A stretch of DNA of 64,000 bases, taken from NCBI RefSeq assembly GCF_001442615.1, contig NZ_LMXN01000018.1, positions 24,301 to 88,300 on the forward strand, read 5' to 3'. Under the pieces are notes generated by a model that saw only the letters and a list, made by a program, of their open reading frames with translations, had not been told where the DNA came from and ran no database searches. Positions 36,221 through 44,476 of this stretch are shown piece after piece. A program made the translations under genes and the position numbers. This DNA comes from Algoriphagus resistens. Lineage in GTDB: Bacteria > Bacteroidota > Bacteroidia > Cytophagales > Cyclobacteriaceae. Numbering within the stretch: the first letter of the stretch is position 1; every line of letters starts with the position of its first letter.

Positions 36221-38638
36221 ATGTGGCGGAATAACCTCAAACTATCTCTAAGGAATCTTCTCAAGCACAAGTCACTGACAGTGATAAATGTGCTTGGAAT
36301 GGCAGTTGGTCTGGCAGCATGCTTGCTGATTGGGCTTTTTATTTTTGATGAATTGTCTTATGACAAGCACATCAAAGATGGAGAACGGATATACCGTGTA
36401 GCTCTGGAAACGGCAGAATCTAGGTGGGCAGGCAGTCCTGGGCCACTTGCAGAAGGTTTGAGAAATGACTTTGCGGAAGTGGAAAACGCTACCCGGATCA
36501 TGAAGTTTCCCGAACTTGACCAGATGCTATTGAAGAGTGAAAGCAGTGGCGAGGCAACACAGTTTTATGAAACAAAAGGATATTATGTGGACTCTACTTT
36601 CTTTGAGGTTTTTAACTACGAGTTTCTATCCGGACATTCTTTAAGTGCGCTGGGATCGCCCAATTCTGTGATTCTTTCCGCATCGCTTGCCAAAAAGTTT
36701 TTTGGTGAGGCTAACCCAGTGAATCAATCCCTTACGATTGGTTTGCCTTTTGGGGACTTTGATTATACCATTACAGGTGTATTTGAGGATACAGGGGTAA
36801 AGTCTCATATAGATGCGAATTTTTTCCTATCCATGCAAAACGATGATATTGGAAATGCGGTGAAAGGAATGACCAACTGGGCGACTAATAACATTTTCTA
36901 TACTTATGTGAAGCTTCATCCGGCGGCAGATATTGAGTCTTTTGAGAAGAAACTTATTCCGTTTTTTGAACGTCATGGGGCAGAAGATTTGAAAGCCATG
37001 GGAGGTTTCAGCAAAAATCTTTTCCTTCAACCCTTGGAGGATATTTATCTGGAATCCAATATAGACTATGAGTTGGGAACCACCGGAAACAAAATGACGC
37101 TGTTTGTCTTCGGATCGGTGGCTGTGTTTATCCTCCTGATCGCCTGTATCAATTTTATGAATTTGGCAACAGCCAGATCCGAAAAGCGATCGAAGGAAGT
37201 TGGGATTAGGAAACTGTTGGGAGCAAATAAAAGCGGATTGGTACGGCAGTTTTTGGGAGAATCTATGATAATTTCCTTGCTGGGATTACTAGTGGCTTTC
37301 CTGGTTGCTTCACTTTTGATGCCTTATTTCAATCAATTGACTGGTAAAGAGTTGGGTCTGTATCAACGGACTTTACCTTTACTGATGATTTTCTTGCTGG
37401 CAATCGTGGCAGGTTTGCTTGCTGGAACCTATCCGGCATTTTTTCTCTCAGCCTTTACTCCTAGCACTGTACTGAAAGGAAAATTCAAAGGCAGATTATC
37501 CGGATTTTCGCTCCGCCAAGTCCTGGTAGTTTTCCAGTTTGCTATTTCAGCCTGCTTGATTTTGATGGTTTTTGTGATCAAGCACCAACTGGATTTTGTC
37601 CAAAATCAGGATTTGGGATTCAAAAAAAATCAGCAATTGATTCTTCCCCTCAAAAGTGAAGATGCTGTAGCCAAGTACGAGGTGCTAAAAGCTAGTCTAC
37701 TGCAGAATCCAAACGTGAAATCAGTTACGCTGGCGTCCACTTATCCCGGTATAGAAAGTATAGAGGATATGATGTACTATGCAGAGGGCAAAACAGTGGA
37801 GGATGTTGTAAACATCACCAATGCATATGTCGGGGATGATTTCGTAGAAACACTTGGATTTCAGATGCTGGAGGGAAGGACATTTACCGAGAAGTACACC
37901 TCAGAATACCCAATGATGATTTTAAACGAATCAGCAGTTAGGTCTCTGGGCTATGAAGTAGCTGATGCTGTAGGAAAGAAGGTTCACTTCGAATGGAGAG
38001 GGAAGTTGAGTACGTTGGAAATAGTAGGTGTGGTGAAGGATTTTAATTACCAAAGCCTTCATACGAAGATTAATCCTTACGCTTTTATTAAGGAAAACCG
38101 GGGAGGATATTTGATCGCAAATTTCGAAGGAAGTGGTACAAACGAAGTTATGGTAAGTGCAGAGGCCAGTTGGGATAAACTCAATATTTCAGATCCTTTT
38201 GTCTATTCGTTTTTGGATCAGGACTTTCAGCGTAATTATGAGAAGGAAGAGCGTGTGGCTAACGTTATTATAGGATTTGCCTTACTGGCGATCTTTATTG
38301 CCTGCCTAGGTCTGTATGGATTGACGGCCTTTATGACCGAGCAACGAACTAAGGAAATTGGCATTCGTAAGACGATGGGAGCGACTGATTGGAGCATTGT
38401 AGCTTTGCTTTCTAAGGATTTCGGCAAGACCGTTTTATTGGCAATTCTGATCTCTGTTCCAATAAGTTTATACTTGTCAAAAGCCTGGCTGGAGAATTTC
38501 GCCTACAAAATCGAACTGCAATGGTGGTACTTTGTCGTCACAGGCTTAGTAGCCCTATTGATAGCAATGCTCACCGTAAGTTTCCAGTCTGTCCGTACGG
38601 CACTGATGAATCCGGTGGAAAGTTTGAAAAGCGAGTGA
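36221..38638 (+). CDS. FtsX/MacB-type ABC transporter permease (805 aa)
   Basis: The frame is open from 36152, but the ATG at 36221 gives the family N-terminus MWRNNLKLSLRNLLKHKSLT directly before helix 1 (GMAVGLAACLLIGLFIFDE). The first FtsX core has NFMNLATARSEKRSKEVG; the last has CLGLYGLTAFMTEQRTKEIG, with IGIRKTMGA rather than RKVLGA. It ends in NPVESLKSE. It is the last permease of the array and lies downstream of module F and a small unknown gene. After the stop come linker-type repeats and then a REP-like element. Confidence 0.94.
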   Translation: MWRNNLKLSLRNLLKHKSLTVINVLGMAVGLAACLLIGLFIFDELSYDKHIKDGERIYRVALETAESRWAGSPGPLAEGLRNDFAEVENATRIMKFPELDQMLLKSESSGEATQFYETKGYYVDSTFFEVFNYEFLSGHSLSALGSPNSVILSASLAKKFFGEANPVNQSLTIGLPFGDFDYTITGVFEDTGVKSHIDANFFLSMQNDDIGNAVKGMTNWATNNIFYTYVKLHPAADIESFEKKLIPFFERHGAEDLKAMGGFSKNLFLQPLEDIYLESNIDYELGTTGNKMTLFVFGSVAVFILLIACINFMNLATARSEKRSKEVGIRKLLGANKSGLVRQFLGESMIISLLGLLVAFLVASLLMPYFNQLTGKELGLYQRTLPLLMIFLLAIVAGLLAGTYPAFFLSAFTPSTVLKGKFKGRLSGFSLRQVLVVFQFAISACLILMVFVIKHQLDFVQNQDLGFKKNQQLILPLKSEDAVAKYEVLKASLLQNPNVKSVTLASTYPGIESIEDMMYYAEGKTVEDVVNITNAYVGDDFVETLGFQMLEGRTFTEKYTSEYPMMILNESAVRSLGYEVADAVGKKVHFEWRGKLSTLEIVGVVKDFNYQSLHTKINPYAFIKENRGGYLIANFEGSGTNEVMVSAEASWDKLNISDPFVYSFLDQDFQRNYEKEERVANVIIGFALLAIFIACLGLYGLTAFMTEQRTKEIGIRKTMGATDWSIVALLSKDFGKTVLLAILISVPISLYLSKAWLENFAYKIELQWWYFVVTGLVALLIAMLTVSFQSVRTALMNPVESLKSE

Positions 38639-38754
38639 GGGAATGAAAGTAGTTAGAATCAAGATCCGGGAGCCAAGAAGCAAGATACTACCGCTTTTAT
38701 AGCTCAAAGAATGGTTTGGTAGTGGTCTGTGACACAGACCACGGCAGTGGCAGC

Positions 38755-38842
38755 TGAAGGCCTGAATTATCAAAGCCCAGCCCGGTGGGCTGGGTGAAAA
38801 TAGTCAGAAGCATACTTCAAGCTCTGAAAGAGCAGTCTAAAA
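38755..38842. repeat. REP-like palindromic element, copy 2
   Basis: Matches 11494-11582. It has a perfect hairpin CCCAGCCC-GGT-GGGCTGGG (38776-38794) and a second short stem GCTCT-GAA-AGAGC (38821-38833). It ends 13 bp from the 3' end of the DUF4197 gene and may also end its transcript. Confidence 0.65.
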
Positions 38843-38854
38843 TCCTGAAGATGC

Positions 38855-39607
38855 TTACTTATCCGCCTGCTTGGCATAGCCAAATACCTTTTGGAGTAAA
38901 GGGGATGAGCGGGAAGAGATATCTTCACGTATTTTCAGTTCCTCTTTGGCTATTTCTACAAATAGTCCGTCAATCGCCTTTCTGGTCACATAAGCAGTAA
39001 GGTCGGTGTCTACTTTTTTCACGAAAGGAACCTTGTTGTATTGGGTCATTACATCCTCCCAGTATTTTGTGGCATCGGTTTTCTTCAGACTACCATCTAT
39101 GATGGGGGAGAATTTCTCCGTAAGGGCAGGAGACGTGGTGGTATTGAAGTAACTAGTAGCAGCATTGTCTTCTCCCAAAAGGATGTTTTTCACATCAGCT
39201 ATACTCATTTGCTTGATCGCATCTGTAAAGATAGGCTTGGCTTCTATAGCTGCATCTTCGGCAGCACGGTTGAGGCCGGTGATCGCCTGATCTACCATAT
39301 TGCCCAATCCCATCGAGCGTAGGGTTTTTTCTACGTTTCTAGCTTCTTCGGGAAAAAGGATTTTGACATCGAGATTTCCTAGATACCCATCTTTTGCTCC
39401 CAGGCGTTCTGCGCTGATTCCTGTGGCTTTTTCCAACGCTTCTTTTAGACCAGAGTTGATCTCAGTGTTACTGGGAAGCTTGATTGCCTGACCAAAGGAA
39501 GCAGTAATGGTAGTGAAAGAAGCAAGAGTGACTAAGAAGAAAATAAAATAGGAGGTAATGGGAGATTTATAAATCATTGGATAGTTTTTAGAGGCGTCAA
39601 TATTCAA
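38855..39607 (-). CDS. DUF4197 domain protein, exported
   Basis: A 250-residue protein, or 240 residues if translation starts at the second ATG at 39577 (MIYKSPITSYFIFF), which fits a signal peptide better; that shorter start is preferred. After the signal (ending ASFGQ) comes an alpha-helical domain with DUF4197 features: GLKEALEKATGISAERLG, RSMGLGNMVDQAITGLNRAA, FTDAIKQMSIADVKNILLG and a C-terminal KAIDGLFVEIAKEELKIRED. DUF4197 proteins are conserved, periplasmic and of unknown function. Apparently monocistronic. Confidence 0.88.
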   Translation of the reverse strand: MNIDASKNYPMIYKSPITSYFIFFLVTLASFTTITASFGQAIKLPSNTEINSGLKEALEKATGISAERLGAKDGYLGNLDVKILFPEEARNVEKTLRSMGLGNMVDQAITGLNRAAEDAAIEAKPIFTDAIKQMSIADVKNILLGEDNAATSYFNTTTSPALTEKFSPIIDGSLKKTDATKYWEDVMTQYNKVPFVKKVDTDLTAYVTRKAIDGLFVEIAKEELKIREDISSRSSPLLQKVFGYAKQADK

Positions 39608-39827
39608 ATTGTATAAATACCAATCTGAGGTTAAGTTTACAAACGTATTGATTTGTGATTCATTTTTAATTCATCGAGGGCTCTCGCACAAGTGTGCAGA
39701 AAAGACTGCTGATTTTCGTGGATTATACTGGTCAATATCTCTTTTTTGATCTTCGGTTAAAAGTTTTAGTTCGCAACAATTCTGCGCAATTAGATACTGG
39801 TATTTTTAGAAAGAGTTGTAATAAGTT

Positions 39828-40385
39828 TCATAACAAGCCTTCAATTACTTCAGGAAAATGCTTGTGCTCTAAAGCATGTACTTTCTCGGCTATGGTTTCC
39901 GGGGTGTCTTCCGGGGTAAGTGGGGTAGAAGCCTGGAAAACTATTCTTCCTTCGTCATAATTCTCATTGACCAGATGTATGGTGATGCCGGTCTCAGTAT
40001 CGCCGGCAGCTTTTACAGCTTCGTGGACAAAACTTCCATACATGCCTTTTCCTCCATATTTAGGAAGAAGTGCCGGATGTATATTCACCATTCTATCAGG
40101 AAAATCCCGCGTTAGATCTACTGGAATTTTCAAGAGGAAACCTGCTAAAATCACCCAATCGATGTTCTCTTCCCGGAGCTTTTCTAGTAAGACTCCTGCA
40201 TCCATTTCCTTTCTTGAGAAAATGAAGGTAGGAACATCGAATTTCTTTGCCCGCTCCAGTACAAAAGCTTCGGGCTTGTTGGAGGCAACCAGCACAATTT
40301 GTGCTTTATCCGAATTCTGGAAATGAGCCATGATTTTTTCGGCATTGCTACCGCTTCCGGAGGCTAAGATTGCGAGGCGTTTCAA
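39828..40385 (-). CDS. purN: Phosphoribosylglycinamide formyltransferase (GART)
   Basis: A 185-residue enzyme that transfers the formyl group of 10-formyltetrahydrofolate to GAR in purine synthesis. The nucleotide-binding start GSGSNAEKI (about residues 10-18) and the catalytic set N101, H103 (in NIHPALLPKY) and D144 (in ENYDEG) are all present, and the GKGMYGSFVHEAV segment is typical. Length is normal for bacterial PurN. Stands alone, followed by a DUF4197 gene in the same orientation. Confidence 0.96.
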   Translation of the reverse strand: MKRLAILASGSGSNAEKIMAHFQNSDKAQIVLVASNKPEAFVLERAKKFDVPTFIFSRKEMDAGVLLEKLREENIDWVILAGFLLKIPVDLTRDFPDRMVNIHPALLPKYGGKGMYGSFVHEAVKAAGDTETGITIHLVNENYDEGRIVFQASTPLTPEDTPETIAEKVHALEHKHFPEVIEGLL

Positions 40386-40653
40386 AATGTTTGATTGGTT
40401 TAATCTGGTACGAAATTAAGGGAAATCTCCCGTAAAGATGGGTAGTTTTTGAGGGTTTTATGGATAGAACTCAATAAAGAAAACCAAAAAGCCATAACGG
40501 GATTTTCTTGCCAAAGCCAATCTCCAGTTCATCCAGTACTAAAAAACTATTTTCAACTTTTTTAATTTGTTCGCCATCTTTCAATTTTCCAACAATAAAA
40601 TATTCGAACGTTTAATGATAAATAACGAATGTCGAAGACTGATCACTGCAAAA

Positions 40654-41895
40654 CTATCCTCTTACCTGTCCATTTCCTCTCACTATCCACTTATAACTAC
40701 AAAGTTCCTTCAAGGCCATTGGTCCACGGGCGTGGAGTTTTTGGGTACTGATGCCGATCTCGGCCCCCAGTCCGAATTGGGCACCGTCGGTAAATGCAGT
40801 GGAGGCATTTGCATACACAGCAGCAGCATCCACTTCAAGAAGAAACCTGTCGATGACTTCTTGATTTTCTGCTACTATAGCCTCGGAATGCTTGGAAGAA
40901 TATGCTGCAATATGATCTAGCGCCTCATCCAGATTTGCAACAGTCTTGATGGCTAACTTCAATCCTAGAAACTCCGTCCCAAAATGGGATTCTTCAGCTG
41001 GGGAAATCAGTTCACTACTGTTCAACGCCGCAAAGGCTTTTTCGTCAGCGAAAATCTGAACCTTACTTTCCAGCATGGGATGAATGATGTCATTCAGGAC
41101 AGGCAGATGAACTTCGTGAATCACTAAGCAATCCAAGGAGTTACAGACGCTGGGTCTACGCGTTTTGGAATTGAAAGCAATCTCCGTTGCTTTATCCAAA
41201 TCAGCTGATTCATCCACATAGGTATGGACTATTCCCGCACCTGTTTCTATGACCGGCACCTTTGCATTCTCCCTTACGAAATTGATCAATCCCTGTGAAC
41301 CCCGTGGTATAATCACGTCCACAAAACCCACTGCTTCCAGAAGGGCTTTAGTAGCAGCCCGGTCTGCAGGTAAAAGCTGGAATGCCTCGGTAGTCAAGTC
41401 ATTTTTCTCCAGTACCTGATGGATCAAGCTCATGATGGCGCGATTGGAATAATCTGCATCAGATCCACCTTTCAGCACCAAGCCATTTCCTGACTTCAGC
41501 GCTAATGTAAACACATCAAAAGTAACGTTTGGCCTAGCCTCGTAAATGATCCCAATCACCCCGAGAGAAACAGTTATTTTCTCCAGTGAAAGTCCGTTTT
41601 CCAAAGTTTTGCTCTCCAAGACATGGTGCAAAGGGCTTGGTAAGGCACTTACCTGGATGATTTCTCCTGCAATATTGTGGATCCGCTCTTCGGTGAGCAA
41701 TAGCCTGTCATACATAGGATTACCCGGTTCCATACGATCCAGGTCCTTTTGGTTTTCTTCGAGTAGAAAGTACATGTTTTCCACCGCAGAAATTGCAAGA
41801 TTGTGTAGGACCTGATTGACTTTTTCATTGCTGAGACCAGTCAGTTTTCTTGCCCCTTTTTTTACTACTTCAAATATGTGTTGGTACTCAGTCAT
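40654..41895 (-). CDS. proA: Glutamate-5-semialdehyde dehydrogenase
   Basis: A 413-residue ProA that reduces glutamyl-5-phosphate to glutamate-5-semialdehyde with NADPH, the second step of proline synthesis. Seen are the aldehyde-dehydrogenase-type segments VIYEARPNVTFDVFTLALKS, the catalytic-cysteine region RRPSVCNSLDCLV, and the C-terminal FGLGAEIGISTQKLHARGPM that marks ProA. It overlaps proB by 8 bp, so the two are translationally coupled. Confidence 0.97.
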   Translation of the reverse strand: MTEYQHIFEVVKKGARKLTGLSNEKVNQVLHNLAISAVENMYFLLEENQKDLDRMEPGNPMYDRLLLTEERIHNIAGEIIQVSALPSPLHHVLESKTLENGLSLEKITVSLGVIGIIYEARPNVTFDVFTLALKSGNGLVLKGGSDADYSNRAIMSLIHQVLEKNDLTTEAFQLLPADRAATKALLEAVGFVDVIIPRGSQGLINFVRENAKVPVIETGAGIVHTYVDESADLDKATEIAFNSKTRRPSVCNSLDCLVIHEVHLPVLNDIIHPMLESKVQIFADEKAFAALNSSELISPAEESHFGTEFLGLKLAIKTVANLDEALDHIAAYSSKHSEAIVAENQEVIDRFLLEVDAAAVYANASTAFTDGAQFGLGAEIGISTQKLHARGPMALKELCSYKWIVRGNGQVRG

Positions 41896-42970
41896 GATCG
41901 AAAATATAGAGGTAATCGTAGTGGATTAATGCTTTTTGGTTCTTTTGACCAACTCTTTCGTTGGCTATTTTGGAAGAATACTCTGCTCGGCCTAGACCTA
42001 TTTTATGTCCGGACTCATCACGGATAAGCAGTATATCTCCTTTGGAAAACTCCCCTTCCAGTTTAATAATTCCAATCGGCAATAAACTTCGGATTACTTC
42101 GGAAGTAAGGGAGGTTCTTGCACCTTCATTGATGGTAACTTCTCCTACGTAATAATGTTCGCCATGTGCGAGCCATTTTTTGGCTCCATGTTTGGCTTTC
42201 TGTGGCTCAAACCAGGTACAGCGCAAAGTTTTGTCTGCAAGTTCATGTAGAACATTTTCCCGGTTGCCGTTGGCAATAATCACCTGAATGCCCAGATCGG
42301 CTGATTTCTTGGCCATGGCGTATTTGGTAAGCATACCTCCTCGGCCGAAAGACGATTTGGATGCGGAGATGTAATTGGATACCTCTGGCATGCTGGAAGC
42401 AACTTTTTCTATAAGTTCAGAGCTGGGCTCAGAAGGATTTCCTGTGAAGATCCCATCCACATTGGTCAGCAATACCATCGTATCCGCATTGATCATAGCG
42501 GCCGTAAGACTAGCCAGTTCATCGTTGTCGGTGAACATCAACTCAGTGATGGTAACGGTGTCATTTTCATTGATAATGGGTAAAATATCCTGTGAAAGCA
42601 ATGCCTGTACGCAGTTTTTCATATTAAGAAAATGCTTTCTATCACGGAAATCCTCCTTTGTTACCAAGATCTGCGCAACTGGCTGATCGTGCTTTTCAAA
42701 GAAATTCTGGTATTGATTGATCAGACGTATCTGGCCTGTAGAGGCCCATATTTGTTTCTTAAATACTGGATTGAGTTTCTTGGGAAGCGGAATGGCTTGT
42801 CTCCCAAACGCCACTGCACCAGAGCTGACCAGCACGATTTTCTTTCCACGGGAGGTCAATTCCTGGATTTGTGATACAAGCTTCTCCATGCGTTCCAGAT
42901 CAGGAAGTCCGTTTTCCTGAGTCAGTACATTTGACCCGATTTTGATTACAAGTAATTTGCTGTCTAGCAT
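41888..42970 (-). CDS. proB: Glutamate 5-kinase
   Basis: A 360-residue ProB that phosphorylates glutamate, the first and normally proline-inhibited step of proline synthesis. The amino-acid-kinase fold starts with KIGSNVLTQ and continues with VSSGAVAFGRQ, NENDTVT and FGRGGMLTKYAMAKKSADLG; the C-terminal part (about residues 275-350) looks like the PUA domain found in many ProB proteins. First gene of proBA. A 222-bp gap upstream separates it from the UbiA-type gene and holds no recognised gene. Confidence 0.97.
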   Translation of the reverse strand: MLDSKLLVIKIGSNVLTQENGLPDLERMEKLVSQIQELTSRGKKIVLVSSGAVAFGRQAIPLPKKLNPVFKKQIWASTGQIRLINQYQNFFEKHDQPVAQILVTKEDFRDRKHFLNMKNCVQALLSQDILPIINENDTVTITELMFTDNDELASLTAAMINADTMVLLTNVDGIFTGNPSEPSSELIEKVASSMPEVSNYISASKSSFGRGGMLTKYAMAKKSADLGIQVIIANGNRENVLHELADKTLRCTWFEPQKAKHGAKKWLAHGEHYYVGEVTINEGARTSLTSEVIRSLLPIGIIKLEGEFSKGDILLIRDESGHKIGLGRAEYSSKIANERVGQKNQKALIHYDYLYIFDHD

Positions 42971-43192
42971 TCTTAGAAAAATTTGCCTGAAAATAGGGAA
43001 GATTTGGGACTTATGATCTTGGATTTAAGATTTACGAGACAATTCCCTGAGTTGAAGATTGACTTCTCAGGTTGAGGGCTAAATACATGCTTGATGTTGT
43101 AAATCGTAAACCGACATCCGTAAATAAGCAGATACACTTTTTATATTCCAAAATAAACGTAGGTAGTTATCTTTCTAATTAGTGGAATGGAA

Positions 43193-44065
43193 CTACAAAA
43201 AAGCCATACTGATTGTCCCCACCAGCATTAAAGCCTTGGCAATTGCGCTTAATTTTGTGAAATGGTCCTTGCGGTCTGCATAGTAGATTCGATACATGAA
43301 ATAGATGAAAAAGATCCCCAATCCTCCAAAATAGAAGAAAATTATGGGTCGGTTTAATTCGAATGTCACCACTAATATTGCGCAGACAAACACGGCTGCA
43401 ATCAGGAAAATCACAGCTTTTGTTTTCCGAAATCCAATCACTATGGGCAAAGTACGGCATCCGTGTTTTCTATCTCCCTGCCTGTCTTCTATGTCTTTGA
43501 TGATCTCACGGATGAGGTTGAGAAAGAAAGCAAAAATGGCGTATGTAAGTACTAGAAGCTCTGATTTTTCGAAATAGAATGCAATCACATAGATGGATAT
43601 GCCAGTGAGAAGTGCTACAGAAAAATTTCCGATAAAGGGTTCTCTCTTCAGCTGATTGCTGTAGAACCAAAGCAAAAAAGCCGCAAAGAAATTGATTAAA
43701 GCTATGCTGGGACTCACCAAAAAACCTAGTCCAACTGCTGTGATATTCAGTATGGTATGCAGGAGAATAACCACTCGGCGCTTGATGCCTTTTCCAACTA
43801 CGACATTTCCAGGACGATTCACATAATCGATTTTGACATCGTAATAATCATTGATCATATATCCGGCTGCCGTGATCAAGAGGGTGGAAACAATTAATAG
43901 ATATAGATTATAATCTTGCAATACCGGTAAGCCGGATTTGTTGGTTTCAACCAAAAAATAGGCCGTCATTAGCTGTGCGAACCCCACCATCAGCAGATTG
44001 ATAGGTCTGCTGATCCGAAATAGTCCTCGGATGGATATGGTTCTTTCCACAGTCATGGTATTCAT
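43193..44065 (-). CDS. UbiA-family prenyltransferase (geranylgeranylglycerol-phosphate type)
   Basis: A 290-residue polytopic membrane enzyme. The first prenyl-diphosphate/Mg site NDYYDVKIDYVNRPG (about residues 72-86) and the second aspartate-rich site KDIEDRQGDRKHG (about 190-202) match UbiA prenyltransferases, in the variant annotated in Bacteroidota as geranylgeranylglycerol-phosphate geranylgeranyltransferase. Menaquinone, heme O or another lipid product cannot be ruled out from sequence. The ATG at 44065 or the one 9 bp later could be used. Apparently monocistronic. Confidence 0.88.
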   Translation of the reverse strand: MNTMTVERTISIRGLFRISRPINLLMVGFAQLMTAYFLVETNKSGLPVLQDYNLYLLIVSTLLITAAGYMINDYYDVKIDYVNRPGNVVVGKGIKRRVVILLHTILNITAVGLGFLVSPSIALINFFAAFLLWFYSNQLKREPFIGNFSVALLTGISIYVIAFYFEKSELLVLTYAIFAFFLNLIREIIKDIEDRQGDRKHGCRTLPIVIGFRKTKAVIFLIAAVFVCAILVVTFELNRPIIFFYFGGLGIFFIYFMYRIYYADRKDHFTKLSAIAKALMLVGTISMAFL

Positions 44066-44476
44066 ACGTCAAAAATAGATTCAATTCCTTTCACATCTAG
44101 GGAAATAGCTAGGTATGTGGAAATTAAAAGGTTTTTAAAGTTTTTTTAACCACTGAGAGCACAAAGGTTTCGCGGAGGGCACAGGTATAAGTGTAAGGGG
44201 CTGTATGCATTGCCTCATGTAGGTAGAATAGAAGTTTAAGTTACTCGTAAAGGAGATAACTATTATTTCTATGGAGGGTCGAAAAGAATTTTCGTTTTGA
44301 TTCAACTTGAATGAGACCTGAAGGAAGTTAAAGGGTTATTGTTAAAAACAATATCGGAGTGCCGTGGGCTTTTTTGGATCGGAGGGAATTCTCATAATAT
44401 GGACTTTAAAAATCAAATTTGATCGAAGGGTCACTAAACGTAATCTCCGATCAAATTCGATAGTCTGAAAAAGAGT
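44066..44476. other. Intergenic stretch, no gene seen
   Basis: About 410 bp between the UbiA-family gene and the glycosidase. It contains AACCACTGAGAGCACAAAGG (about 44148-44167), reminiscent of a dispersed Bacteroidota repeat, but no hairpin plus T-run that would make a terminator. No coding sequence recognised. Confidence 0.5.

Noticed and set aside
1..38638. Antisense open frames of 60-125 residues inside the permease genes
   Set aside because: They are shadows of strongly conserved coding sequence on the other strand and lack motifs of their own.
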